Counted from the first letter of the stretch, positions 8,189-18,552 are shown. The stretch: DNA of 64,000 bases from Desulfosporosinus orientis DSM 765 (GCF_000235605.1 NC_016584.1:732001-796000); one strand, 5' to 3'. Translations and numbers: made by a program. Notes: generated by a model not told the origin, from the letters alone.

Positions 8189-8866
8189 GTGGATAACGAT
8201 TTTCTGACCATTGCCTTACCAAAGGGTAAGTTATTAATTGACTCCATTCAATTGTTGAGTCGAGTTGGGATCGAGTGCAGTCATGTCAATGAAGATTCAC
8301 GGAAGCTTTTTTTTGATCTTCCGGAAAGCAACGCTAAAATTATTATTTGTCGTCCTACGGATATTCCCACCTATGTAGAATATGGAGCAGCTGACCTGGG
8401 TTTTGTAGGGAAAGATACTTTGCTGGAAGAAAACAAGGATGTGGCAGAACTGCTGGACTTGAAATTTGGTTATTGCCGTTTTGTCGTTGCCATGTTAGAA
8501 GCAAGTGTCCCGCCGAAACTTCCCAGCGGTGAATACGATTTGACGGGGCTTAATCATCAGCGGGTTGCCACGAAATTTCCTCGGGTAACAGAATCCTTTT
8601 TCAGCAGGATCGGCATGCAGGTCACCCCTATTAAACTCCATGGTAATATGGAACTTGCTCCCTGTGTGGGCTTGTCTGAAATGATTGTGGATATCGTTTC
8701 AACGGGAAAAACTCTTAGAGAGAACCATTTAGTTGAAGTGGCACCAATTCTTGAAGCGACGACCCGTTTAATTGCCAATCGTGTTGCTTATCGTATGAAA
8801 TATGAACGGATTCGTGATTTAGTGCAGAGTTTGCGTGAATGTCTGCAAAGGGAAGTTAGGGTTTAA
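8189..8866 (+). CDS. hisG: ATP phosphoribosyltransferase catalytic subunit HisG (short form)
   Basis: First step of histidine synthesis, joining ATP and PRPP. At 225 residues it is the short HisG, which lacks the C-terminal regulatory domain and needs HisZ (gene at 4200). Family features include TIALPKGKL at the N-terminus and [14 protein letters not shown] near residue 170, the PRPP-binding loop. The start is GTG 8189, 8 nt after GAGAGGGG; the ATG at 8181 hits a stop in its frame. It heads the main his cluster. Confidence 0.95.
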   Translation: MDNDFLTIALPKGKLLIDSIQLLSRVGIECSHVNEDSRKLFFDLPESNAKIIICRPTDIPTYVEYGAADLGFVGKDTLLEENKDVAELLDLKFGYCRFVVAMLEASVPPKLPSGEYDLTGLNHQRVATKFPRVTESFFSRIGMQVTPIKLHGNMELAPCVGLSEMIVDIVSTGKTLRENHLVEVAPILEATTRLIANRVAYRMKYERIRDLVQSLRECLQREVRV

Positions 8867-8896
8867 TAAGTGATTGTGAACATGGGGGAGAAGGCT

Positions 8897-10177
8897 ATGA
8901 AAGTTGAGAATCTAAAGGATCTGGATTTAAACCGGCTGGTACGTAAATCCTATGGTGATGATGAAGAATTGGAGGCACGTACAGCAGCAATCATCAAAGG
9001 GGTGCAAGCTAACGGGGATGAGGAAATCTACCGGCTGACCGAGAAATATGACCATGTTAACCTGCGCCTACAGGGGCTGCGTGTTTCCCCTCAAGAAATT
9101 AAAGATGCTTATCAGGAAGTAAGTGAGGATTTTTTAGGGGCGCTGCGCAAAGCTAAAAAGAATATTTTAAGCTTCCATGAGAAGCAGAAGCGAACCTCCT
9201 GGCTGGAACCGGATACTGATGGGAGTATGCTGGGACAACTGCTGCTCCCCCTTAAACGGGTGGGTATTTACGTTCCGGGGGGAACAGCTTCATATCCTTC
9301 GTCGGTGTTGATGAATGCTCTGCCGGCGGTTGTGGCAGGGGTTCAGAAAATCGTTATGGTCAGTCCCCCAAGAAAGGATGGTACTCTTCTGCCGGAAGTC
9401 TTAGTGGCGGCTGATGAAGCCGGAGTGACAGAAGTGTATAAAGTCGGCGGAGCTCAGGGAATTGCTGCCTTAGCCTATGGTACTGAAACTATTCAGCCCG
9501 TTGATAAAATAACCGGACCGGGCAACATCTATGTGACCTTGGCCAAAAAGAAGGTTTTTGGCACAGTAGACATAGATATGCTCGCCGGACCCAGCGAAAT
9601 TTTAATTTTGGCGGATGAGAGCGCTCTTCCTCAAGAATTGGCAGCGGACCTGCTTTCCCAGGCAGAGCATGACCGTTTAGCGTCAGCAATTTTAGTTTCA
9701 CCCTCCCGGGAACTTTTAGAACAAACTATTGCTGCCGTAGAGAGGCAGCTGGAAGATCTGCCCCGGGCAGAAATTGCCCGTGCTTCCTGGGATACCTACG
9801 GAGCTGCCGTCCTGGTCCCCGATCTCCAAGCAGGCATGGATTTAGCCAACAAAATTGCCCCGGAGCATTTTGAACTGGTGGTTAAAGACCCCTATTCCTG
9901 GCTGGGTCAAGTGCATAATGTTGGTGCGGTCTTTTTGGGCAGGTATTCTTCAGAGCCGGTAGGGGATTATTTTGCCGGTCCCAACCATGTTTTGCCTACC
10001 GGCGGCTCGGCCCGTTTTTATTCCCCCCTTAATGTGGATATGTTTATGAAGAAAGTAAGTGTTATTGGCTACTCAGAGGCTGCCTTGAAAAGAGATGCCC
10101 AAGAGATTGCCTTACTGGCCCGCAGTGAGGGTTTGGAAGCCCATGCCCGGGCTGTGGAAATACGCTTTAAAGATTAA
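8897..10177 (+). CDS. hisD: Histidinol dehydrogenase HisD
   Basis: A 426-residue zinc enzyme that oxidises histidinol twice to histidine. It carries the NAD-site region VYKVGGAQGIAALAYGT and the conserved GPGNIYV, AGPSE and PEHFEL segments. The catalytic end region has GPNHVLPT. The preferred start is ATG 8897, 6 nt after GGGGGAGA; an in-frame GTG at 8870 would add nine residues. It lies 30 nt after hisG. Confidence 0.96.
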   Translation: MKVENLKDLDLNRLVRKSYGDDEELEARTAAIIKGVQANGDEEIYRLTEKYDHVNLRLQGLRVSPQEIKDAYQEVSEDFLGALRKAKKNILSFHEKQKRTSWLEPDTDGSMLGQLLLPLKRVGIYVPGGTASYPSSVLMNALPAVVAGVQKIVMVSPPRKDGTLLPEVLVAADEAGVTEVYKVGGAQGIAALAYGTETIQPVDKITGPGNIYVTLAKKKVFGTVDIDMLAGPSEILILADESALPQELAADLLSQAEHDRLASAILVSPSRELLEQTIAAVERQLEDLPRAEIARASWDTYGAAVLVPDLQAGMDLANKIAPEHFELVVKDPYSWLGQVHNVGAVFLGRYSSEPVGDYFAGPNHVLPTGGSARFYSPLNVDMFMKKVSVIGYSEAALKRDAQEIALLARSEGLEAHARAVEIRFKD

Positions 10178-10228
10178 GTTTAGAGAAAATCGATAGATGG
10201 AGATTACCCTTGAGGAGGAGATATCACG

Positions 10229-11308
10229 ATGGAATTTGAGTCAAATAACCTGGGACAGTTCGTTCGTTCGGCAGTTCGGGAGCTCATACCTTACAAGACC
10301 CAACACCTGCCGGAGTGTATAAAGCTGGATGCCAATGAAAATCCATTCCCTTGGCCTGCGGAAATGAGGGAAGCCTTGCTTTCGGAACAACTTGCCTTTA
10401 ATCGTTACCCTGATGGCACAGGTCAGGAGCTTAAGACTCATATTGCCAAATACACGGCAACCCCACCAGAAAGTATTTTAATCGGCAATGGCTCGGATGA
10501 ATTAATCCAAATGCTTCTTCTTACTTTTGGCGGTGCAGGAAAATCCTTGCTTATCCATCCGCCCACTTTCGGGATGTACCAGATTTATGCCCGCTTGACA
10601 GAGACTGAGGTTGTATCGGTGCCGTTGCTGAACGGACTTGATCTGGACACAGAGGGGATGCTTCAGTCAGCCAAGGCTCCGGAAGCCCAAATCGTGATCA
10701 TCTGTAACCCAAATAATCCCACGGGGTCCCTGTTTCCCAGAGCAGACATTCTCCGAATCGTGGGGGAAAGCGGCAAAATTGTAGTTGTAGATGAAGCTTA
10801 CGCTGAGTTTTCCGGGGAAAGTCTGATTTCTGAAATCGAAAACTACCCTAATCTGGTGATTATGCGAACCTTTTCTAAAGCTTTCGGCATGGCCGGTCTT
10901 CGTTTAGGGTATTTAGTCGGGCAGCTGGAAACCATTGACTTAATTAATCGTGTTAGGCCGCCCTTTAATGTCAATTCCTTCAGTCAAAGAGCCGGTATCC
11001 TGGCTTTAAGGTATTTGCCAGAGTATCAGGAGCAGATTCAACAGATCAAGGCTGAAACTCAAAAGCTGCAGGCAGCTTTACAAGAGGTTCCTGATCTTAT
11101 TGTCTATCCGACTAAGGCTAATTTCATTCTTTTCAAGCCGCAGAATGCTGATCAATGGGCTTCTGAATTGTTAAAAAGAGGCTTTTTGGTTCGGAATATG
11201 GGAGATCTACCTCAGCTGGGGAAGTGCCTGCGCATTAGTGTCGGCTTGCCGGAGGAAAATGATCGTTTAATTCAGGCAGTTGCAGAGATCCGCTCTCAAG
11301 TATTCTAA
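10229..11308 (+). CDS. hisC: Histidinol-phosphate aminotransferase HisC
   Basis: A 359-residue PLP-dependent class II aminotransferase that transfers an amino group from glutamate to imidazole acetol phosphate. Motifs seen are LDANENPFPWP, CNPNNPTG, VDEAYAEF and the PLP-lysine segment RTFSKAFGMAGLRLGY. A clear GAGGAGGAG RBS precedes the ATG. It lies between hisD and hisB in the his operon. Confidence 0.95.
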   Translation: MEFESNNLGQFVRSAVRELIPYKTQHLPECIKLDANENPFPWPAEMREALLSEQLAFNRYPDGTGQELKTHIAKYTATPPESILIGNGSDELIQMLLLTFGGAGKSLLIHPPTFGMYQIYARLTETEVVSVPLLNGLDLDTEGMLQSAKAPEAQIVIICNPNNPTGSLFPRADILRIVGESGKIVVVDEAYAEFSGESLISEIENYPNLVIMRTFSKAFGMAGLRLGYLVGQLETIDLINRVRPPFNVNSFSQRAGILALRYLPEYQEQIQQIKAETQKLQAALQEVPDLIVYPTKANFILFKPQNADQWASELLKRGFLVRNMGDLPQLGKCLRISVGLPEENDRLIQAVAEIRSQVF

Positions 11309-11354
11309 GCAAGGCCTGATTCAGTCCCTGTAAAAAGGAAGTGAGGAGAAAGTC

Positions 11355-11939
11355 ATGAGAGAAGCATCTATTAAACGGAAAACGAAAGAAACCGATATCC
11401 TTGTGAGTCTCAGCTTAGACGGCAAGGGAGAGGCTCAAGTTAAGACGGGAATAGGTTTCTTTGATCATATGCTGACGGCCTTTGCCCGCTTTGCTTACCT
11501 GGATCTCAGAGTGGAAGCTGCGGGAGATCTGGAAGTAGACCCTCATCATACCATAGAGGATTGTGGAATTGTGCTGGGGCAGGCTCTGAGGGAAGCTTGC
11601 GGTGATAAAGCAGGAATTGAACGGCTGGGGGAGGCCCTGCTGCCTATGGATGAAGCCTTGGTTCAAGTAGCTTTGGATCTCTCTAATCGTGCCTATTTGG
11701 TTTGGGATGTGGATTGCCCGGAGGGAATGGTGGGTGAGTTTCCTGTGGAAATGGCGGAGGAGTTTTTCAGAGCCTTGGCAGTTCAGAGCGGTCTAACCCT
11801 GCATATTCGAACCTTATCCGGCAAGAACCGGCATCATATCCTGGAAGCGGTCTTTAAAGGAGTAGGCCGGGCCCTCGGCCTCGCTTTGCGCTGCAATCCC
11901 CGCTATGAGGGCATTCTATCCACCAAAGGAGTCTTATAA
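11355..11939 (+). CDS. hisB: Imidazoleglycerol-phosphate dehydratase HisB
   Basis: A 194-residue monofunctional dehydratase with the metal-binding motifs FFDHML, DPHHTIED and KNRHHILEAVFK. It has no fused histidinol-phosphatase domain, and no separate phosphatase gene is in this window. That step must be encoded elsewhere. The stop directly abuts the hisH ATG. Confidence 0.95.
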   Translation: MREASIKRKTKETDILVSLSLDGKGEAQVKTGIGFFDHMLTAFARFAYLDLRVEAAGDLEVDPHHTIEDCGIVLGQALREACGDKAGIERLGEALLPMDEALVQVALDLSNRAYLVWDVDCPEGMVGEFPVEMAEEFFRALAVQSGLTLHIRTLSGKNRHHILEAVFKGVGRALGLALRCNPRYEGILSTKGVL

Positions 11940-12569
11940 ATGATTGGAATTGTGGATTATGGACGAGGAAACTTAAGAAGTGTGGAAAAAGCTTTAGAAA
12001 AAGTGGGTCACGAAGCAAGGATTATGGGAACTCCCCAGGAACTGGAGGAGGTTAACGGCCTGATTCTCCCGGGAGTAGGGGCTTTCGCCGATGCCATGCA
12101 GGCCTTGAAAGAAGGGGAATGGATCAAACCTCTTCTCCGCTTTGCAGCCTCAGGTAAACCGTTTTTAGGAATTTGCCTGGGTATGCAGGTTCTTTTTGAG
12201 GTTGGAGAAGAACATGGGGAGCACGTCGGATTGGGACTTTTGGCCGGGAGGGTGGTTAAATTTCCGCCGGGAAAAAAAGTGCCGCATATGGGCTGGAATA
12301 GTCTTTGGATTAAACAATCTTCCCCTTTATTGGAAGGAATTCCCGATCAATCCTATTTCTATTTTGTCCATTCTTACTATGCAGTACCGGCGGAGAGCCG
12401 GGATATTATCGCAGCCAGTGATTATGGGATCGAGTTTCCTGCTGTTGTGGGCAAGAAGAATGTTTGGGGTGCACAATTTCATCCGGAAAAATCAAGCCCT
12501 TGGGGGCTTCAATTACTGACGAATTTCGGAAAGTGGGTGAGTGAAGGTGAAACTCTTTCCGGCTATTGA
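11940..12569 (+). CDS. hisH: Imidazole glycerol phosphate synthase glutaminase subunit HisH
   Basis: A 209-residue class I glutamine amidotransferase that feeds ammonia to HisF. The nucleophile Cys is in FLGICLGMQVLFE and the His-x-Glu pair is in QFHPEKS. The start follows the hisB stop without a gap, and its end overlaps hisA by 29 nt. Confidence 0.95.
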   Translation: MIGIVDYGRGNLRSVEKALEKVGHEARIMGTPQELEEVNGLILPGVGAFADAMQALKEGEWIKPLLRFAASGKPFLGICLGMQVLFEVGEEHGEHVGLGLLAGRVVKFPPGKKVPHMGWNSLWIKQSSPLLEGIPDQSYFYFVHSYYAVPAESRDIIAASDYGIEFPAVVGKKNVWGAQFHPEKSSPWGLQLLTNFGKWVSEGETLSGY

Positions 12570-13293
12570 TTTAAAAGAGGGAAAAGCCGTGCGCCTTATC
12601 CAGGGACGTATGGAGGAATCAACGATTTATGGGGATAATCCGGCAGATATTGCCCGGGATTTTGAGCAGCAAGGTGCCGAGTATTTACATATTGTTGATT
12701 TAAACGGCGCTTTTTCCGGAAAACCGGTGAATGATGAAACCATACGGCAAATTGTCAAAGGAGTTTCTCTAAAAATCCAGGTAGGCGGCGGAATCCGCAC
12801 CATGGACCGGATCAGCGAACTCTTGGAGTTGGGAGTTGATAGGGTTATTCTGGGGACGGTTGCTGTTAAAAATCCGGAACTGGTGGCTGAGGCAGCCCGT
12901 CGCTACGGAAGACAGGTTATGGTGGGAATTGATGCAAAGGATGGCTTGGTAGCCGTGCAAGGATGGGCGGAAAGGACAGAAATGCGGGCCGTGGATTTGG
13001 GAAAAGCCATGAAAGCAGTGGGCATCCAGAGTGTGGTTTTTACCGATATTGCACGGGATGGAATGCTTCAGGGACCGAATATTGAGAGTACGGTTCAAAT
13101 GGCAGCGGAGACCGGACTGTCTGTCATTGCTTCAGGCGGGATCTCTACTTTGGCGGATCTGCGCGATGTGCAGGCCGAGGTGCTGAAGGGGGCTGCCATT
13201 GAGGGGGCTATTACCGGAAAGGCACTCTACAGCGGGGCTTTTACTTTGCAAGAAGCTTTAGAGGCAGCCAGCGGAAAAGTGAGGAGGGGATGA
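12541..13293 (+). CDS. hisA: Phosphoribosylformimino-AICAR ribotide isomerase HisA
   Basis: A 250-residue TIM-barrel isomerase. It begins with the catalytic Asp region [15 protein letters not shown], has the phosphate loop QVGGGIRT and the second Asp in [15 protein letters not shown]. The start is GTG 12541 or GTG 12547; both overlap hisH. It shares ancestry with the neighbouring hisF. Confidence 0.94.
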   Translation: MKVKLFPAIDLKEGKAVRLIQGRMEESTIYGDNPADIARDFEQQGAEYLHIVDLNGAFSGKPVNDETIRQIVKGVSLKIQVGGGIRTMDRISELLELGVDRVILGTVAVKNPELVAEAARRYGRQVMVGIDAKDGLVAVQGWAERTEMRAVDLGKAMKAVGIQSVVFTDIARDGMLQGPNIESTVQMAAETGLSVIASGGISTLADLRDVQAEVLKGAAIEGAITGKALYSGAFTLQEALEAASGKVRRG

Positions 13294-13294
13294 G

Positions 13295-14059
13295 ATGTTA
13301 AGTAAGCGAATCATTCCCTGTTTAGACGTCCATGACGGACGAGTTGTTAAAGGGACGAATTTTGTTCAGCTGCGGGATGCAGGGGACCCTGTGGAACTGG
13401 CGGCCCTTTATGATCAGGAGGGTGCCGATGAGCTGATTTTTTTGGACATTACTGCCTCCTCGGATAACCGTGAAACTATGGTGGATGTGGTACGCCGTAC
13501 TGCAGAGCAGGTGTTTATTCCCTTTACCATTGGGGGAGGGCTGCGGACTATTGAGGATATTCGCCGAATGCTCAGGGCCGGAGCAGATAAAATTGCCTTA
13601 AACACCTCTGCTGTAAAAACTCCCAGGCTCATACAAGAAGGAGCTTATGCCTTCGGCAGTCAATGTATTGTTGTGGCCATTGATGCGCGGAAAAAGGGTC
13701 CCGGCCAATGGGAAGTCTATATTCATGGCGGACGAACTCCCACAGGCAAAGATGTATTAGAGTGGGCCGCAGAGGCAGAAGCCCTGGGGGCGGGAGAAAT
13801 CCTCTTGACCTCTATGGACCGGGATGGGACCAAAATCGGCTATGAATTAGAACTAACCCGGGCAGTAAGCCGGGCAGTGTCCCTGCCGGTTATAGCCAGC
13901 GGCGGGGTGGGTACTTTGGAACATTTAGCGGAAGGACTGACCTTAGGGGAAGCAGATGCTGTTTTAGCTGCATCTATCTTTCATTACAAAGAATACAGCA
14001 TCAAAGAAGCTAAACGGTATTTGGCAGAACGGGGAATCTTAGTACGGGGACTTGTGTGA
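13295..14059 (+). CDS. hisF: Imidazole glycerol phosphate synthase cyclase subunit HisF
   Basis: A 254-residue TIM-barrel cyclase that pairs with HisH. The catalytic Asp residues lie in [15 protein letters not shown] and [13 protein letters not shown], and phosphate loops are TIGGGLRT and IASGGVG. It starts 1 nt after the hisA stop, with GGAGGGGATGAG as the RBS. Confidence 0.96.
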   Translation: MLSKRIIPCLDVHDGRVVKGTNFVQLRDAGDPVELAALYDQEGADELIFLDITASSDNRETMVDVVRRTAEQVFIPFTIGGGLRTIEDIRRMLRAGADKIALNTSAVKTPRLIQEGAYAFGSQCIVVAIDARKKGPGQWEVYIHGGRTPTGKDVLEWAAEAEALGAGEILLTSMDRDGTKIGYELELTRAVSRAVSLPVIASGGVGTLEHLAEGLTLGEADAVLAASIFHYKEYSIKEAKRYLAERGILVRGLV

Positions 14060-14168
14060 CACAGCACACTCCATATGCACTGTCTTGTCATTTGGTCGTT
14101 TTCACGAACTACTAACCACGATTTAGATGTAGATAGATGATGGTATAGAAAGAAAGGTAGAGATACTA

Positions 14169-14840
14169 ATGGATGCAAATCAAATTCAAGCCTTAGACTT
14201 ATCGAAGATCCGCTGGGACGCTCACGGGCTTGTTCCTGCAATTGTCCAGGATGCGGAGACTAAGGAAGTTTTAATGCTTGCTTATATGAACGAAGAGTCC
14301 TTACGGAGGACTCTACTTGAAGGGAAGGCTTGTTATTATAGCCGAAGCAGACAATCCCTGTGGCTAAAAGGGGAAACCTCTGGTCATTTCCAAGAGATTG
14401 TTGACATGAAGTTTGATTGTGATCAGGATGCTTTACTTCTGACTGTCAAGCAGATCGGTATGGCTTGCCATGAAAATTACTTTTCGTGTTTTCACTATGA
14501 TCTGACAAACCAAGGATTCAAGGGGATAGGAGAGCCAGAAGTAAGATCCGAGCCAACTTTAGGTAGAACTCTAGAACTTTTGGCTGGCGTGATCCGCTCT
14601 AGGAACCTGGAAAGACCTGAAGGGGCCTATACAACCTATTTGTTTGAAAAAGGGATTGACAAGATCCTCAAAAAGGTTGGAGAAGAAAGTGCGGAAGTGA
14701 TTATTGCTGCTAAGAATGCTGATTCCGAAGAGATTAGGTGTGAAGTTTCAGATTTGTTCTACCATGTCCTTGTAATGTTAGAAGAACGCGGGGTTGGAGT
14801 TGAAGAGGTTAGCAGGGAACTCTCTAAAAGGAGAAAATAA
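14169..14840 (+). CDS. hisI: Bifunctional phosphoribosyl-AMP cyclohydrolase / phosphoribosyl-ATP pyrophosphohydrolase HisIE
   Basis: A 223-residue fusion of two enzymes acting on steps two and three. Residues about 15-115 are the cyclohydrolase, with YYSRSRQSLWLKGETSGH, the Mg site DCDQDA and the zinc cysteines in ACHENYFSC. Residues about 130-220 are the MazG-like pyrophosphohydrolase (KVGEESAEVIIAAKN). A 109-nt gap separates it from hisF, longer than any other gap in the hisG-F run, but it is in the same direction. Confidence 0.95.
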   Translation: MDANQIQALDLSKIRWDAHGLVPAIVQDAETKEVLMLAYMNEESLRRTLLEGKACYYSRSRQSLWLKGETSGHFQEIVDMKFDCDQDALLLTVKQIGMACHENYFSCFHYDLTNQGFKGIGEPEVRSEPTLGRTLELLAGVIRSRNLERPEGAYTTYLFEKGIDKILKKVGEESAEVIIAAKNADSEEIRCEVSDLFYHVLVMLEERGVGVEEVSRELSKRRK

Positions 14841-14905
14841 AGATTAGATAGGTAGCAAAAATAAACTGGAGATTAGAACCCTTAGTGACGGTCAAAAGTG
14901 TTATT

Positions 14906-14947
14906 AACAGATGATTCCTTAAATCAACAGGAGTTATCTGTTTTGTT
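14906..14947 (+). terminator. Possible terminator after hisIE
   Basis: A 7-bp AACAGAT/ATCTGTT stem (14906-14912 with 14936-14942) has a long loop and is followed by TTTGTTTT. It is a weak but well-placed end for the his operon. Confidence 0.45.
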
Positions 14948-15030
14948 TTATCGGAATCTGTTGAAGATGTAGTAGTCTATAATAAGGTTTTTGAGAAACA
15001 GTGAAGACGATAGATGGAAGATGAATGCTC

Positions 15031-15060
15031 TTGACAATGTTCATGAGGTTGGTATATGAT
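15031..15060 (+). promoter_or_regulatory. Sigma-A-type promoter of ileS
   Basis: TTGACA (15031-15036) and TATGAT (15055-15060) are spaced by 18 bp, just upstream of the T-box leader. Confidence 0.7.
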
Positions 15061-15103
15061 AAAGTGATATTAGGTTTAATCATTTGGACATTGGTTAAAA
15101 TAG

Positions 15104-15350
15104 AAATAACGACGATGAAGAGGACAGTAACAAAGAACTTGGTTTATAGAGACATAATCCTTGGGTGAAAGATTATGACGAAGGTTTTTTGTGAAGATCA
15201 CCTTGGAGTTGGGTGGCTGAAGTAATCTAAGCTGCTCCGTAGGCATACGTTACATGTTTTAAGCGATTAATGGGTGTTTACTCGACTCTATTAATAAAAA
15301 GGGTGGTACCGCGGATAATCCGTCCCTAAGTCATTGACTTAGGGACTTTT
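15104..15350 (+). promoter_or_regulatory. T-box leader controlling ileS (isoleucine)
   Basis: The leader begins with a stem I base containing GGACAGTAAC. It carries the conserved T-box/antiterminator sequence GGGTGGTACCGCGG at 15301-15314 and ends in a 12-bp terminator stem (15322-15333 with 15335-15346) plus four T. A plausible specifier codon ATC at 15225-15227 fits isoleucine and the downstream gene. Uncharged tRNA-Ile is expected to favour readthrough. The specifier position is inferred from sequence context. Confidence 0.93.
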
Positions 15351-15399
15351 GATGTTATTTACTCAACATGATTAACTCAAATACGAAAGGAAGATGATT

Positions 15400-18300
15400 A
15401 TGTCTAGATTCAAACCTCTCTCGGATCTGCCGGTAGCAAAAAGGGAAAGCGAAATAGCAAATTATTGGGACGAACACGAGATACTGAATAAAAGCATCCA
15501 AATTAGGGAAGGTAAAACACCCTTTGTGTTCTATGAAGGACCTCCTACGGCCAATGGCAAACCAGGGATACACCACGTTATAGCAAGAACGTTAAAGGAT
15601 TCAGTTTGCCGATACAAGACGATGCAGGGCTATCAAGTCAAGCGTAAAGCTGGCTGGGATACTCATGGTCTTCCTGTGGAAATAGAAGTGGAGAAGCAGC
15701 TTAAACTTTCCAACAAGCAGGAAATTGAAGCCTATGGAATTGCAGATTTCAATCAAAAATGTCGCGAATCGGTGTTCAGCTATGAGAAGCAATGGAGAGA
15801 AATGACCAAGCGAATGGGATATTCGATTGATTTAGATCATCCCTATGTCACGCTAAATAATGATTATATTGAAAGTGTGTGGTGGATTCTAAATCAGTTT
15901 TTTAAAGCAGGTTTGATCTATGAAGGACATAAAATTCTGCCCTATTGCTCACGTTGCGGAACGGGATTAGCTTCCCATGAAGTAGCCCAGGGCTATAAGG
16001 TCATAAAGAGTAACACAGTCGTTGTTAAGTTCAAACGTAAGGATGCCGAAGAGTACTTTCTGGTCTGGACGACAACGCCCTGGACACTACCGTCCAACGT
16101 GGCACTGACCGTGAATCCTCAAGAAGTATACCTGAAAGTTAGACAAAATGGTGAGATCTATTATGTATCCAAGACATTGTCCCATAAAGTGTTGGGAGAA
16201 GAGTTTGAGGTTATAGAAGAAATCAAGGGGAAAGACCTTGAGTATGTAGAATATGAGCAACTGATGCCTTTTGTAAAAGCGGATAAGAAGGCCTTTTTTG
16301 TAACGGCAGGGGATTATGTAACGACTGAGGATGGAACAGGAATTGTTCATACCGCTCCAGCCTTTGGTGAAGATGATTATAATACCGGGCGCAGGTATAA
16401 TTTACCGGTGCTTCAGCCCGTCAATGAAACTGGGAAATTTGTGACCACGCCCTGGGCAGGAAACTTTGTTATGGATGCAGATTTGGAGATCATCAAGTGG
16501 CTGCACGGGGAAGGAAAACTGTTTAAAAAGGAAAAAATGGAGCATAATTATCCACATTGTTGGAGATGTCAGACCCCACTCCTTTATTATGCAAAACCCA
16601 GCTGGTACATTGAAGTGACAAAATTCAAAGACAAATTAGTGGAAAACAATAATCGTGTTGAGTGGTATCCAGATTATGTCGGTGAAAAAAGATTCGGCAA
16701 CTGGTTGGAGAATGCCAATGACTGGGCTTTGTCCAGAAGCCGATACTGGGGAACGCCGCTGAATATCTGGAGATGTGACTGCGGACATACAACATCCATA
16801 GGCTCGAGGAAAGAACTGGTAGATAATGCTGTGGAAAAGCTGGATGAAACGACGATCGAATTACATCGGCCCTATGTGGATGATATTCACATTAAATGTA
16901 CAAAATGCGGAGCAGCAATGACTAGAGTGACGGATGTCATTGACTGCTGGTTTGACAGCGGCTCCATGCCTTTTGCCCAACATCATTATCCATTTGAAAA
17001 TAGCGAGAACTTTGATCAACTTTTTCCCGCCGATTTCATCTGTGAAGGTATTGATCAGACGAGAGGATGGTTCTATTCTCTACTCGTTATCTCGACCTTT
17101 ATTAAGGGAGTAGCTCCCTATAAGAGAGTATTGGTCAACGACTTGATCCTAGATAAGGACGGACATAAAATGTCTAAGTCCAAAGGAAATACAGTAAATC
17201 CGTTTGAGCTGTTTGATCAATATGGAGCGGATGCTTTAAGATGGTATCTTCTCCATGTTTCTCCAGCTTGGACTCCAACTAGATTTGATATCGAAGGGCT
17301 TAAAGAAGTACAGAGTAAATTTTTCAGTACACTGAGAAACGTGTATGCTTTCTTTTCCTTGTACGCCACGACCGATAAGCTTGACCCCCGCGATTTCTAT
17401 ATTGCCCACCAAGATAGACCAGAGCTAGATCAATGGATAGTATCAAAGTACAACAGCCTTCTCAAAGGGGTTGAATCAGATCTGAGTGCCTTTGATCTGA
17501 CCAAAGCGGTGAGAAAGATTCAAGAGTTTGTCAATGAGGATCTTTCCAACTGGTATATTAGACGTTCGCGCAGACGTTTCTGGGAGGCAGAGCTTACAGA
17601 TGACAAGAAAGCTGTCAACAATACAACTTATGAAATTCTTGTGGGACTATCTAAACTAGTGGCTCCATTTGCCCCCTATATTTCCGAAGAACTCTATCGA
17701 AGCTTGACTAATGAACAATCCGTTCATCTAGCAGAATACCCTGTGGCCAATTCAGCGCTGATTGATGATGAATTAGAGTTTAGAATGGATTTGGTGAGAA
17801 ATTTAGTCGGTTTAGGCCGGGCGGCAAGAGAACAGGTCAAAATTAAGGTAAGACAACCGGTCCAGCAGATATTGATTGACGGCAAATATGAAAAACTGAT
17901 AGATTACATGCTTCCATTAATCCAGGAGGAGCTAAATGTCAAGAAGGTTGTTTTTGCCAAGGATTTGAACCAATATATGAACTTTAGCTTAAAGCCTAAT
18001 TTTAAAGTAGCCGGCTCAATCTTTGGACCTAAAGTAAAATCTTTAGGGAAAGTTCTGGCGGCCCTTGACGCTTCTTCCGTTGTGCCCAGATTAGAAGCGG
18101 GAGAAACAATTTCAGTTGAGGTGGAGGGTGAACTTGTAAACTTAGTTAAGGACTATGTAATCACCACAATTTCGGCCAAAGAAGGCTTTACAATGACCGT
18201 GGAGAATAATTTATTCGTAATACTCGATACAACTCTTACCAAGGAACTAATTGATGAAGGATATGCCAGGGAGTATATCTCCAAAGTACAGCAAATGAGG

Positions 18301-18510
18301 AAAAATAACGGCTATGAGATGATGGATAGAATTAATATATACTTTGACGGAGATGAGGAAATAGCTGAGGCCGTCAAATTATATGAGGACTATATAAAAC
18401 AAGAAACTCTTGCAGATTGTATTAAGAGAATTAAGGATGATGGTCTAGAAAAGCAGAATCTTAATGGTCATAAAACAGGCTTGAAGTTGGAAAAATTGTT
18501 AAAGTGCTAA
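15400..18510 (+). CDS. ileS: Isoleucyl-tRNA synthetase, type 2 (GXHH signature)
   Basis: A 1036-residue class I synthetase that charges tRNA-Ile, with editing domain and KMSKS loop (GHKMSKSKGN). The usual HIGH signature is replaced by GIHH (15565-15576) in the context ANGKPGIHH. The sequence resembles the eukaryote-like IleRS2 group, which is intrinsically resistant to mupirocin; GXHH forms are reported as hyper-resistant. No C-terminal zinc-finger cysteines are seen. Start 15400 is chosen over ATG 15394 because AAAGGA is 8 nt from the former and 2 nt from the latter. T-box control suggests it is the housekeeping enzyme. Confidence 0.95.
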   Translation: MSRFKPLSDLPVAKRESEIANYWDEHEILNKSIQIREGKTPFVFYEGPPTANGKPGIHHVIARTLKDSVCRYKTMQGYQVKRKAGWDTHGLPVEIEVEKQLKLSNKQEIEAYGIADFNQKCRESVFSYEKQWREMTKRMGYSIDLDHPYVTLNNDYIESVWWILNQFFKAGLIYEGHKILPYCSRCGTGLASHEVAQGYKVIKSNTVVVKFKRKDAEEYFLVWTTTPWTLPSNVALTVNPQEVYLKVRQNGEIYYVSKTLSHKVLGEEFEVIEEIKGKDLEYVEYEQLMPFVKADKKAFFVTAGDYVTTEDGTGIVHTAPAFGEDDYNTGRRYNLPVLQPVNETGKFVTTPWAGNFVMDADLEIIKWLHGEGKLFKKEKMEHNYPHCWRCQTPLLYYAKPSWYIEVTKFKDKLVENNNRVEWYPDYVGEKRFGNWLENANDWALSRSRYWGTPLNIWRCDCGHTTSIGSRKELVDNAVEKLDETTIELHRPYVDDIHIKCTKCGAAMTRVTDVIDCWFDSGSMPFAQHHYPFENSENFDQLFPADFICEGIDQTRGWFYSLLVISTFIKGVAPYKRVLVNDLILDKDGHKMSKSKGNTVNPFELFDQYGADALRWYLLHVSPAWTPTRFDIEGLKEVQSKFFSTLRNVYAFFSLYATTDKLDPRDFYIAHQDRPELDQWIVSKYNSLLKGVESDLSAFDLTKAVRKIQEFVNEDLSNWYIRRSRRRFWEAELTDDKKAVNNTTYEILVGLSKLVAPFAPYISEELYRSLTNEQSVHLAEYPVANSALIDDELEFRMDLVRNLVGLGRAAREQVKIKVRQPVQQILIDGKYEKLIDYMLPLIQEELNVKKVVFAKDLNQYMNFSLKPNFKVAGSIFGPKVKSLGKVLAALDASSVVPRLEAGETISVEVEGELVNLVKDYVITTISAKEGFTMTVENNLFVILDTTLTKELIDEGYAREYISKVQQMRKNNGYEMMDRINIYFDGDEEIAEAVKLYEDYIKQETLADCIKRIKDDGLEKQNLNGHKTGLKLEKLLKC

Positions 18511-18552
18511 AGGAGAAGAAGGAAAAACGAAGCTTAATGTGAGTAGAGAAAC

